Shown here piece after piece: positions 22,321-33,800 of a stretch of 64,000 nt of DNA; position 1 is the stretch's first letter, and each line of letters opens with the position of its first letter. The notes beneath the pieces were generated by a model. That model searched no databases and had not been told where the DNA came from. It saw only the letters and a list, made by a program, of their open reading frames with translations. A program made the translations under genes and the position numbers. This DNA is from Sabellastarte sp. h YS-2021 (taxonomy: Eukaryota; Annelida; Polychaeta; Sabellida; Sabellidae). The stretch spans positions 15,414,496 to 15,478,495 of the forward strand of contig OZ024936.1 in the NCBI GenBank assembly GCA_964017235.1. Direction: 5' to 3'.

Positions 22321-23540
22321 GTAGTAAGAAGACATTATATTTCAATAATCAATACATGTGGGTATGACGGAAGACTGGGAAGTATGAGTTAAATCCAGAG
22401 TTAAAAGATATTTCCTAAAGGATGTAACAGAGAGACTGTTTGTTATCTGGAAAGGAAAAGAGTTCCAGAGGGTTAGGTCTAAATGACTGAAGAAGTTAGA
22501 TTTAGGGCTGCAACATTTACTAATTCTAGATCGTGTGTATGTATAGATTGTTTCACTAAGGTATGTGGGTTGGTGATGTTGTAGACTTTTATATGTGATA
22601 TGGCCTATTTTTAATTGAACCCTATACTTAACTGGAGACTAATGATGTTTTTTAGATTGTGGGGTGATATGGGAGTACTTAGATGAATGATCAACAGCCC
22701 TACAGAGTTACGTTTTTGGACATACTTCATTATTTTCTACTCATAGTCAGTGAATGAGGCAAACAGGGAATTTGGCAGTCTAATCCACTGTTGACTAAAA
22801 CATTTGCTAGAAGGACAGATCTTTTAGCATAAAATAGGTGACAAATTATCTATGGTGTTCTTGCATGGACTTTAGTTGATTGCGACTAGTTACACATTGT
22901 CCAGGAGGGATAAATTTGACTGAGGATACTAGAAAGGGAAATTTTCAATGGAGGTAGTGAGAACTATAAAAGAGTCCAATTCATTTTTGACAAGAAGCCC
23001 GCACCTCCCTGATGTGTTGCCTTGTGGTGCTGTTGTCATAATTTATGGCTTCATTGATGAGTGCTAATGGAGTCAGTTTTGATGAAGGTATTAGACATCA
23101 TAAACAGATTGGTGTCATTGTCAGGGATACATTTGGAGATGGCAGGGTGTTTGTTTGATATTGATCTAATATTTGCAAGCAAAACATTTAAGAACTTAGA
23201 CGGATGTAAGGATGTTAGAAGTAAGATGAGGCGCCAGAGTGCTGGTAGTGATGGTGGAATTGGCATGTTTGTTTCTATTGGAAACTATGACTAGAATCTT
23301 GTTGATAGGGGTATGATAGGAGAGAAACTGACATAATCAGGAGAATAAATATTTAATTCATGTGGTGTTGTAAGCAGCAATTCATGGTTGGGTTGCAAGT
23401 AGAATATGGATAAAAATGCTTTTGTGACTGTTAGGAGAGGTGTCCACCTTAAAATTAAATTATTGATGGTAAATGTTATTCTTCAGATAGTGGGGAATGT
23501 GAGCAATAATAGAGGGTTAACCAAAGAATGTGGGTTATTA
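22320..23540 (-). mobile_element. LINE remnant, internally deleted (Jockey-type)
   Basis: The minus strand gives an N-terminal endonuclease start (KFLNVLLANIRSISNKH and AISKCIPDNDTNLFMM, ~23210-23085). Then, without the central RT, comes a C-terminal tail: VQKRNSV and PISPHNLKNI (~22720), then LDLTLWNSFPFQITNSLS (~22440). Frames change repeatedly and the RT palm (YADD region) is absent, so most of the ORF was deleted before or after insertion. It lies just upstream of the TRIM-NHL gene. Confidence 0.6.
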
Positions 23541-26500
23541 CACCAAAAATTTAGTGATATGAGAATCAAGTGTTAACTTGAATTAAAAAATAATGATACT
23601 TCCCTTACGGACAAACAACACCTTGCAATGTTGGTAGTGTTATATATGAGCAAAATTGTTTGTCTGAACCTTGCTATGTTTACCCTTTTCTGTGAATTTT
23701 ATATATATTGCCAATAAATCTATATTAAATTTTGGTGGCAACTATGTGTGCATATAATATAAATATAATGGTGCAAAACTATACAATTATGAAGTGCACA
23801 ATTGCAGAAATGATTATTTGGTTAAAAGCTGGTGATAAACCAATCAATGTCAATGAAATGTATAAATATTACAATATGGCTAATCCTTATTTTTGTCATT
23901 TGTCAAGGAGCCAGATGCAAAAGTCTCTGGGGAAAAATGGCTAACCTATTTCATCGCATGTTTCAAGCTCAGTAATATATTTTCCTGAAATTCTAAGTTC
24001 TTTGTGATTACAGGTTTCAATGTATTTTTACTTGATATTTTGTTTTTGTAATGTTATTTAAATAAGTACATTTTGATAAATCATATGTTTTAAACGATAA
24101 AGTATCATTTCTAAAACAATCTTATTTCTTTTAATTGTCTTTCGGAGTGGAATTGATCAAGTGAAATCAGACGTAAATCTGTGTAAGGTGCTATTTAATG
24201 AAATATTATTAGTATGCACAAAAATCATCTTTTAAACTACAAATTTTGTTAATGTAGTCAAGCATAACTTTTTCATGTGAAAAGAACACAGACTTGCATG
24301 TACGCCTCTAAGGAACACAAGACAACTTTTGGTAGGCTTTAAACTGGCCAGAGCACTGACTAAGGGCACAGGGAACAGTATTTGACTTTATAAAAAACTG
24401 TCTTTTATCCAGTATTTTTTATCACTTTATGTTTAAACTACTGTCTACATAATCATTGTCAGGCATCTGAGAGATTATCAATGTGTGTTTTGGGGTAGCT
24501 TAGAAATCAATTGTTTGATTTCATTTAAAAAATTTGTTCTGTGAAAAAAATTACAGTCCAATCTTTATTTAGCTTTCTGTAAATGTTCTGTGAGTAAGAT
24601 AAGTGTTTCACAAATTCACCATATGCATAAGTTTTTGTCCAATGAATAATCTGGGCTATATTCTACAATTTCACAATCCAATGTACTTCTTGTTTCAAGA
24701 ATAAAATCTGAAGTGCCTCCTTATAAACAGGACAACAAACATATAGATGTATTTTTACAGTGTGCCAGAAATTCTCATTCAACATTATGTGCAGTTTATG
24801 TGAATGAGCCTACTTAACCAAATCCCAGATCGTTAAGTATCAATATGAATGAATATGTCCACCATTGACTTGCTACTTAGTCATGCTATATTGGATGGAT
24901 TGTTTTTACAGAGACTGACTTATAACTGATAAGGTGGTAGACCTAACATAAAACACTAAATAAATAAATCCAACCAGACTGACAGCCCTTAAAAACATAT
25001 TGATCCGTGAATAGGAGTGGAAAAAGTATTCACTTATATTATTGACACTTAACTGTTAGAAAGCTTGTATTATTAAGTACCTTTACAATACTATCCCTTG
25101 TAATCTGATCCCTCTGTAGTAGCACCGACTTTGATTTGAAGCAAAAGCTAACACAATATATGCCTGCATATACATTCTGTATGCCAAATATTTCAGTAAT
25201 AAAAAGCCGCTATTGCGCACACTATTAACCATGAATCACATTTTAAACTTAATAGAGAACATGTGTACTGCATAACTCATACAATGTAAAACAATAACAT
25301 TCCTAAATTTTGAATATGATAACATAATATTATAACATAAACATAAAATTACTTACTCAATAACTAAAAATTTTGGGGGATTCTATGCAATTTGCTTCTC
25401 ATTACCTTAATTTAAGAAATCTTGTGTTTAAGTCTTCTAGAAAAAATAAGCAACCATTTGGTGGTTTTAACATTGTCAAACAAAACTATGTTGGATTTGA
25501 AATTAATTGAACATAATTTAATAAAATAGGTTAGTTATTAAATACTTGAAAATGCGTGTATATTTATAGAAGTCAGAGAAAATAGCAAGCATTTTTACAG
25601 GAACAGGTTTTCTTCAGAGAAATATGTCTGATGTGACAACAACCAAATATGGGAATTTTGCTTCTGTATTATGTTGTAATTATTGCTGTAGTTACATTAT
25701 TGTTCATTACTTGCAATTTTACTTAAAAGTATTATCAGCTCTATTCATTTATAAATATATGCTTTTGGAAAATAAATGTGACTTTACTCACCGTAATTGA
25801 TAAACTGTATAAAAATCCTAGTGATTGTCAGCGTAAGTTTTCTTTTGATTTAGCAATAAGCTATAACCAACTGTGAGCAATTGTTATGACTTTTAATCCT
25901 TGTTTTTTTAAGTAATCTTAGTGTTAAGTGTTAAAATTTCTGATTCCTTCCTTCACGCCACTGTTACCTTCCCTATTCACAAAATATGTTTAGTCAAGTC
26001 TCTACGGGCAACACATATTCATGCGCATGTGTTAAGATGTCTATTTTGATATAAAATATGCATTTCTGTTGTATATATTCCTCCCACAAATATAAGCACT
26101 TAATACTTGTATGTATGTTTTGTTAGATATGCTAGTTTGCATGTACATATGAAGAAAAAGAATTTTAAGTATCTGTAAATTAAGGACCTACTTAATAATA
26201 CGTCACAGTGTTGGTTACAAAGAAACATAGGACACATATTTCAGTATGTACAGTATAACAATCTATAGCTTGTTTGCAAACAGTCAGTAAGTGTGAATGC
26301 CTCAGTTTAAGTCTAAATACTGTTCTTTAATGGTTTAAAATATAGAGTGGATCAGATAAACTTTCAGTGTACTTTTAAACCTAATAATATTTTAATGGCA
26401 AAGATTCATTCTAAACCTTTCATTCTTCACTGACGTTTCATTTAGCAAGAGCAATTTTAACGTTAAGTGTAAAAGGAAGTTTTTGTTATCATATAGCTCT

Positions 26501-27040
26501 GTATATAGTAATATGTATAATTATTGAATTGTATTTGGACAGATTGGCCGCCTGAGAGGCATTGTTACAGTATACAATAAAATATAAGCAAATATTAATA
26601 TTCCTTCTATCAAGCCATATGTACTAAATAAATAAATGCAAATAAATGCTCATTTAAACTGTTAATATGTATTGCATTCCCGAATGTATATTGACTATAA
26701 CTGAAACTTAATTCTTTTGGAATATATGAAATGTACCACAAATGGAATATTCAAAATATATATAACACTTAATTTTAATGCATGATATTACTGTTAAATG
26801 ATAGTAGTTAAATGATTATGTGGCTCATCTCAATTTATACAGTTTACTGTAAAGCTTGTATATAGTACATATGTATACATTCTCCTGCCTTTGATTAAAT
26901 ATTATCCCAGTCTTATAAAAATACTTCAGTATTTGTCCTTCACGTTAAGCATTTCCTTCTATATATGCCAGTATTGATCACATTGTGTGCACATAAGGCA
27001 TATTTAACACCCGTATATGATAAAAGGTTTTATCAGTACA
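23541..27040. other. Long AT-rich non-coding stretch
   Basis: No gene recognised over 3.5 kb. A SINE-like tail (ACATAAAACACTAAATAAATAA, split at about 24945-24966) may be the 3' end of a degraded family 1 SINE. One family A-like core (CCATTTGGTGGTTTTAA) occurs near 25453. The 70-codon frame at 23732-23944 has no recognisable motif. Confidence 0.4.
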
Positions 27041-27044
27041 TTAT

Positions 27045-27180
27045 GTGGGTGTTCCACCACACGACTAAGGCTCCCGATTAAGGGTTTTTTGGAGTCGGTT
27101 TAAAAAATTTGCTTAGTCACAGGCATTCTGTATGGGTCGGTAGTCAGTTGGGGCCATGAGAAAAATCAAACATGTTTGAT
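27045..27180. repeat. Possible small non-autonomous element end
   Basis: Begins GGTGTTCCACCACACGACT and contains GTCGG-type motifs (GGAGTCGG, GGGTCGGTAGTCAG). It resembles, in reverse, the right end of the foldback at 17108-17290. It also stands out from its AT-rich surroundings by base composition. Similarity is partial. Confidence 0.3.
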
Positions 27181-27587
27181 ATTCCCAGAGGTACATCCAT
27201 AGATTTGTTGTTTACAATATCTTGCAATTGAAATGCAAAAATTTATATAAAGATATAAATTGGATCAAATGTTTAAATATAACAGTGTTAATTTATATAA
27301 AAATTTGTAAATGCATTTTACTAGTTTATCCATTTTATGCAGAGCTGTATGAAACTACATTTAAATTATTTTACTTATATTTTACTAAATCTTATCTTTT
27401 AAATCTTTTTGTTAAGTAATGTTTCTTTTTGGCAGAAGGGGGTTAAACTAGATAAGTGTTATACTTTTTTTTAATCCCTTTTCTACAGTTATTTGCTGTA
27501 CAATTAAGTGCATGTTACTTATTATTAATATTGATTTTGTGTGGTGTATTGTTTATACATAACTGTACAATGTAAATACTCTGTTGA

Positions 27588-27637
27588 AATAAATATCTAT
27601 CTATCCATCTCCCCATCTATCTATCCATCTATCTACA
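27588..27637. repeat. TATC tetranucleotide microsatellite
   Basis: Runs of TATC and CATC repeats (ATCTATCTATCCATCTCCCC and onward). A simple repeat without coding meaning. Confidence 0.9.
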
Positions 27638-27639
27638 AA

Positions 27640-28420
27640 AATTTACAATGTACTACACTCGATCATATCATTTGAAAAACATTTTAAGACACACATATTC
27701 AGCTCAGTTTAGTAATCTTCCCAAATTTATACGAACAACCCTTGATTATAGGCTATATACATCTCTTGACTATTAATCATTTGTACATTCTGATCTTAGT
27801 TTTGTACACTGAATTCACTTTTGGTAAATGCATTGAAGATGAAAACCAGCAGATTAATGTTACAAACTTTTACATTAATAAGTAAGCAATACTCTCAATA
27901 TTGGGGTAAAAGTGCCAGTTGACAAAAAACAGAGCAAGTCAAATGCATCCCAACCCTCATTATCTGTGAGAAGAGCTAGATGACTTAAGGCTGAACTCAA
28001 TAGGACAATACAATTCACAGAAAAGACATCAAATCTCACGATTTCTGAGTAATATAGCTGAAAATACAGCAGAACAACCTCTCTGGTTTCAACATGTTGG
28101 CTATCTTTCCTGACCTTTTCAAACTGTAAGACCCCAAACAGCCGATACAAAATCCAATAGCTATAATTACTGCATATTTCCAGTACAACAACTACTGTAC
28201 AACTGTATTTCAGACATGCTTTCTATTTAAAGCCTGACCACAGTGCTATGTTGATTTATATATGTTTGATGACATGTTTGGCCCTGCTGATAGTATGATA
28301 GTACTACTTGGTTGGGTATTTCATTTGATGTATATGTTCTTGATGTAGACCTTGTTATTGGAGGAGTTGTCTTTCCTTGGGACTAAACCTGTGGTATATG
28401 AACCATCATAGTGCATGTAA
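27640..28420. other. Non-coding interval
   Basis: A 91-codon open frame on the minus strand (27875-28150) shows no recognisable domain or splice-site context and is not called. Nothing else seen. Confidence 0.35.
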
Positions 28421-28424
28421 AGTC

Positions 28425-28560
28425 AAAGTTGGGGTTTTATGTCCAGTTGAACAGCCAGTGTAATATTTAAACAGGGCTTCAACATTGTCATTTGTAGGAG
28501 TTGAACCTACACAGAAGTAAAAGCCTGTGATTAGACACAGTGTGTGACATAGTATCAGAG
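28425..28560 (-). mobile_element. tRNA-derived SINE, family 2, copy 1
   Basis: Reading on the minus strand, the B box is GGTTCAACTCC (28497-28507) and the upstream tRNA-like part contains CTAATCACAGGC. The tail side reads GGCTGTTCAACTGGACAT then AAAACCCCAA. It matches the copy at 38972-39110 over most of its length, allowing for old divergence. Confidence 0.6.
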
Positions 28561-28939
28561 TGTATTCAAGCTTACTTTACACACATATGTCTCTGTTTGC
28601 AGTGTCAATGCCATCTGACACTGTCACTTATTGATCTGTAAAGCGTTAAGGCATTTACACAATACAAATATATTGCACACAAAGTTTTCAAAATATTTAT
28701 CGTCATTACACTCATCAAACATATTAGAGGATTGTGGTCTTGACTGATTAATGCATTCTGGGTGTGCTCTAACTGAGGCCATTTTTCCACAGATATTGCT
28801 GATGATAATCTTAGTTGGGAGACAACTTCCAACTGAAATCAAACATTTTTTACTGACTTTGTGCATCTTCCCCATCTGTATGCATATGAGGTGGTCAACT
28901 TGACCTTGACATGACCGCTGTCAAGTTTGCACATCAAAG

Positions 28940-29375
28940 GAAACTGCCAGCTGAACTGTCTATTGACGAGCATTCTACACATAAACAAGAATAATTTGAT
29001 GGTCCTTAAAATCACATGAATATTAAATATTTTAAAAGAGATTTTTTCTTAGTTTTAAGGTACCTTATGCCTAGTTTCAGATTAAATTAATTGTAAAGAA
29101 GCATTGCATATATAATGGAGAACAATTTGGTGCTTGTATGACAAAATCACCAAAATATTGAGCATTTCACAAACATTAAAACCTAGGCTTTAATTAAAAT
29201 TGGTGATCATTTTCACTGAAGCTTGTTGTTAAGTATCTTAAACTTTATCCATCCTATCTAAACATTACCATTAAATTAGACGAGTATTGTACTCATATTA
29301 ATGAGCAATTTGGTGCTTCTCAGGTTTAAATTGTCCAAATATTAAATATTATCAGTAGTCACAAATGGTGTTTGA
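28940..29375 (+). repeat. ~190-bp repeat family A, two units
   Basis: Units share CTTATGCCTAGTTTCAGATT, GAACAATTTGGTGCTTGT, AAAATCACCAAAATATTGAG and TTAAAACCTAGGCTTTAAT with the array at 54.1-56.3 kb. Spacing of the TTTGGTGCTT landmarks is about 180 bp. Confidence 0.55.
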
Positions 29376-30560
29376 AGAGATAGGCTTGTATTTATGAATA
29401 GGGAAGCCCTTTGGGCTACAAGCAATCAAAAGTGACATAAGCTACACTTTCTTCCTTCATAAATCCATATATCCAGACAGTACTTGCACTGTTTTTTATT
29501 TGAGATTTATAAGGTTTTTGGATTCTTACAGTACTCAGTTTTGACTGGTACAATGTAAGTGGGACTCAGACTGGTAATTTTGACGTATATAAATACTTAA
29601 TTTAATTCAGATCCCCCAAAAGTTGACAGAATACCTCCAGTTTCAGCTGTAATCCCTACCCTATCAGTTGGATTCAGCATTCAGTTCAACATGGTAAGCT
29701 ACTGTTGTGCAATAAAATTGAAAATGTTAATTACTTAAATGTAGCTTTTATAAGCTGCAAGCTTACCATGTAGAAGTGAAGAGAGTCCCACCCTGCCTCC
29801 CTGCTGTATTCCAGTTGAGGGAGTATGGGTAAAAGTTCCAACTCTAAAAAAGGAAGTCTCGTGGTGTTTCACAATCTGGGTCACCTCAGTGTTGAAGGTG
29901 TCAGACGAATATTTTGTCCAATATATTTTTTTATGTTTGGCCATCCAAGATAGGATTCAGTTTCAAATGGTAAGCTTGTAGCTGAAAACAGCTACGTTTG
30001 AGTAATTTTCAAATTTTCAAATTCAAACAGCACTTTTGCTGGTGTATACAAGAGTTTGAAGATCATGTGATTGGGTTCAAGCACCAAACTACTGTCAATT
30101 CCATGATTGGTTGAATGAGTGTGGAGGTCTTTCTTGGTCAGTTTGTCATTGGACCTCATCTACTTCATATATATGTTTTTCTTTACCACAACCGTTCAAT
30201 TTTTATTATAGTAACACCATATTGCAGAATTTTACTAGAGGGATTTTACGTATGACCTTCGTAGTTCAGTAGTAGAATATGTTATTTGGTCAGAATTTTC
30301 ATTGCCATCCATTCATGTTAAATTGTCTTTACAACTTCATTACATTTTCATGATTGGGTGAAATATTATGAGTCATCTTTTGAAATTATTTGACCTCATT
30401 CCACTTTCTTAAATTCTAAATCTTGACAGTACATCGACCTGACCTTTGAGTTTGGCTATACTAATAATGCTGTGATTCTTCAAGTACGATATTTTAGCAT
30501 ATTTTCTATGGGCAGATAATAATATAACAGTAACTTGTAATAATAATTGTGTAGTTTTGT
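29376..30560. other. Non-coding with a short hairpin and repeat family B
   Basis: ACATGGTAAGCT (29689-29700) is an exact inverted match to AGCTTACCATGT (29760-29771), and a third GGTAAGCT lies near 29969. From about 30060 the first copy of old repeat family B begins. No gene seen. Confidence 0.4.
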
Positions 30561-30570
30561 TTCTTCCTAA

Positions 30571-31762
30571 AAGTTGGACAAAAGCGGCGATTCCATCGCC
30601 GCTTGGACAAATATCGGCGACGTTAATTTTAATTGAGAAGATGTGAGGAGGGGTAGATGGCCAGCGGCGATAGCGGCAACAATCCAAGTAAAGCGGCGAC
30701 AGTGGCGATGGGGAGGGGATGTAAAGGTTGTTGGCCAGCAGTTTATTGTCCAAGGCAATTGATGATGGCTGAGATGTCTTTTTATTTGCTATGGCCGTGA
30801 GTTCTGTAGTTAAAAGTATTTGATCTTTGTCAAGACATCCATTTCATAAAATATTTCTAGTAAATCCCCACCTGGAGCCTCATGTTTCCTCAATTAACCA
30901 CCACAAGTGGCGATTGCCTTTATTTCTGTCCAACTTGGAAATGGGGAAGGGTAGTTGGCCAGCAGTTTATTGTCCAAGGCAAGCGGCGATGGTTGCGATT
31001 TCTTTTTATTTGTAAAATACAGCTATTGCAGGAAATCTGTGATCTCTGTCTGTTTATTATATATTTCTAGAAAAAAAATTTTTATCTGGACCCCCATCTG
31101 GAGCCTCATATTTCCTTCATATCATTAATATAGCATGCGGCGATGGCTTTCCTGTCCAACTTTGAAATGGGGAGCCTCATATTTCTTCAAAAGCATATGC
31201 TGGATATTGGGTGTAACACTCCACGCTGGGATCTCTGTTAGTTTATAAGATATTTCCAGAAAACCCCCATCTGGAGCCTCATATTTCTTTAATAACAATA
31301 ATGTAGCATGTGGCGATGGCTTTCCTATCCACTAAAATTCAATCTTTTAATACATGTAATTTGTTTCCTTAAATAATAATTAGAAGTATTTTTACATGTG
31401 TGTGTTAAAAAAGTTCAACAAAACTAAATGTGCAGACTGGAAACCACTGTGCAGGATATATTTTTATTTATAAAGTACTGTTAGAAAGCCCATGTCTGGA
31501 GCCTCATATTTCTTCAATAGCATATGCTGTATACTGGGTGTAACACTCCACGTTCGGATATCTGTTAGTTTACAAGATGTTTCAAGAAAACCGCCATCTG
31601 GAGCCTCATGGTTAGGGCCGTGAATTAGCCCCTTTATGCATTTGATTGGCTGAATTTATGTATAACACAACCCCTCCCCCACCCCCCAATCCCATGGCAG
31701 CCCACCCCACCCCCCTGTTCCCATCGCGGCTTTGTCCAAGTAGAATTCCAAGTTGGACAGAA
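30571..31762. mobile_element. Foldback/tandem-repeat non-autonomous element, GC-richer than flanks
   Basis: The left end TTGGACAAAAGCGGCGAT (30574-30591) is inverted at the right end as ATCGCGGCTTTGTCCAA (31723-31739). The left end also forms a perfect 10-bp hairpin, AAGCGGCGAT-TCC-ATCGCCGCTT (30582-30604). Inside, blocks recur about every 225 bp: CTGGAGCCTCAT near 30872, 31098 and 31496, and GGCCAGCAGTTTATTGTCC near 30732 and 30957. Extra half-spaced copies lie near 31170, 31271 and 31598. There is no coding capacity. Terminal hairpin plus internal tandem repeats recalls the pearl-type, Helentron-related elements of bivalves; a foldback transposon is the alternative. Confidence 0.5.
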
Positions 31763-31789
31763 GTCCGAGTTTTAGAATGTACCTGTAGT

Positions 31790-33800
31790 TTTAGCCAGAA
31801 CGTGGTTCTGTGTTAACATGAATAGAAACATGACAAAATATAATAATAAAATATAGTGATATTGCAGCAAACAACAAAGTATTAAGTAGGTCAAGGACAG
31901 ATCCCATGTCCTTTATGTAGCTGGTACATTCACCAAACTGTTGAAATTGTTGATTTTTTGTGTCACACCACTATGTAGCATGTTACTGATTGGTTTTGTT
32001 CATAGTGACATCCTTGTAGTTCATTACTAAAAATTCCTTTGGATGGATATATTTTTATATGAGTCACGAGATATGATCCAAAATGTGATGTAAATGTGTG
32101 ATTGTCTGAAGTTTATGTATGATAAGGGAGCTTATATTCAATTTTTCAGTACTGATAGTATGTCTGCTGAAGTAACTGCTCAGGGTTGGCTGGAGGGTTG
32201 AGTGTACATATCACGTGAAGGGATCCTAATGCAAAGTGTTGTGAATTATCTGATGCATTCTGATTGCCCATTGCTAATAATGGTATAATGTTCGTCAATG
32301 AAATACCATGTTGCAGCATGTTAATGTTTGTAAGTAGTTCGTAATTGTTACATGGGTGGATTATAGTAGGAAATTATTAAAGTTGGTCAGAATTCTCATG
32401 TCTTGACAGTGAACAAAATGGAAAATTGTCCATTTCCAGTTGCCTGCAGATGTGCTAATACTAATGTCATTATTATAAAATTAACACGATTTGGAAGACA
32501 CAAAACATTGACAGTCTGGTAGTATCCAACAGACGGCAAGCCTTATCAAGTGTTCTTGACATTCAGTTTTTTAATATGACCTGGATATAACTGTATATAG
32601 TATTACCTTTATGCCAATAGTATATGTCTTTACAAAAGGTCCAATATGGTTTAGCATAAATGTACACAAATTCCACATCTGTGATATTATTTAATAATAG
32701 AACACAGTTATAATTCCAAGAACCTTTTGTTTTGAATGCCATGGAATAGAAATGCAAAGTGCTGTAAAATTGGTTAAAGTGTTACTTAATTCAAAAGCAG
32801 TCTATTTCCGTTTGGATCCCATCTATTTCATGTAGCTTGTGTATTCACCATTAATGGAATAATTTTGATGATTTTGAAAACATTTTCAAGAATATTTCCT
32901 GTGAATTTTGAACATAGAGTCACAATCATAGTTTAGCAGTGGAAATGAATTCTCATTATTACATATTCAAATTGAAAGTGGTTGCCAGTACTTATATAAT
33001 TTTTTAATATTTGAACATTAGTTTGCAATATTGCAATTGTATTGATTTCATTTTGATTTTTGTTTTGATGTTCCATTCCAATTGTCGACAGTGTATTATC
33101 CTGACTTGTGACATTTGCAAAGCTACAGTGACAATTACAATCATAAACAAATAGCTGGTTTACTTCCTTGCAGATCATAAGAAAGGATCCAATGAAACTG
33201 TTAAAAATTCTCTTACTCAAATGTCATGTAGGTCAAACACATTCAATTCACATTCAGATCCCATATTTTCTTCGTGCCAGAATAACCCCATTAATGGGGT
33301 AATTTTCATAATTCATAATAACATATTACATCTGTTGTATGTAGGTTTTGTGCAGATTGTCACAGTCGTAATTTTTTAGTGGGGAGTCTTTTAGTTGGTT
33401 AGCATCTTACTCACACGTATGAAACTCCATAAAATGTTTACTTTCACTAAATAACACTAGCAGATTCACTAATAAATGTTCAAATTTCAATATTTGGATT
33501 ACCACATTTTACTCCAATTCACAAACAGTGACAAGCAGCCTATAAGCCACACAAAAGCAAATATAGCGAGTATTTTGTCGTGTAATATGTTTAGATATGC
33601 ATTGTGTATTACCTTCACATCCAGATTTTAGTAGCTTTCCCAGAAGTTAAGAATTTTTTATTATAAATGTAATAAATGACAGAAACTGCTCACAGGGTTT
33701 CCTTGTATTCTCACACTTGTAATTTTAGCCAGAACATATGTCATATTTTCAAAAACCACATGGGTAATACACTCAGATAATCAAACAGCTGATTTATTCT
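31790..33800. repeat. Old dispersed repeat (family B), several degenerate copies
   Basis: Recurring landmarks: GATCCCATCTATTTCATGTAG (split as GATCCCATCTATTT and CATGTAG), ATTCACCATTAATGG, GTCACAATCATAGTTTAGCAG and TTGGTCAGAATTCTCAT. They occur near 30155, 31905, 32395, 32815, 33255 and 33720, and again near 53525-53600. Spacing is irregular (roughly 400-900 bp). No genes recognised among them. Confidence 0.45.

Noticed and set aside
23732-23944. 70-codon plus-strand open frame
   Set aside because: No motif recognised and located in AT-rich sequence next to a LINE remnant.
27875-28150. 91-codon minus-strand open frame
   Set aside because: Hydrophobic stretches but no domain, no good start context and no neighbouring exons.
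28605-28875. Overlapping minus-strand open frames of 75-83 codons
   Set aside because: Two overlapping frames with no family signature; nothing supports an exon.
30409-31070. Open frames of 62-114 codons on both strands
   Set aside because: They fall in the repetitive foldback element, and parallel frames appear because the DNA is internally duplicated.
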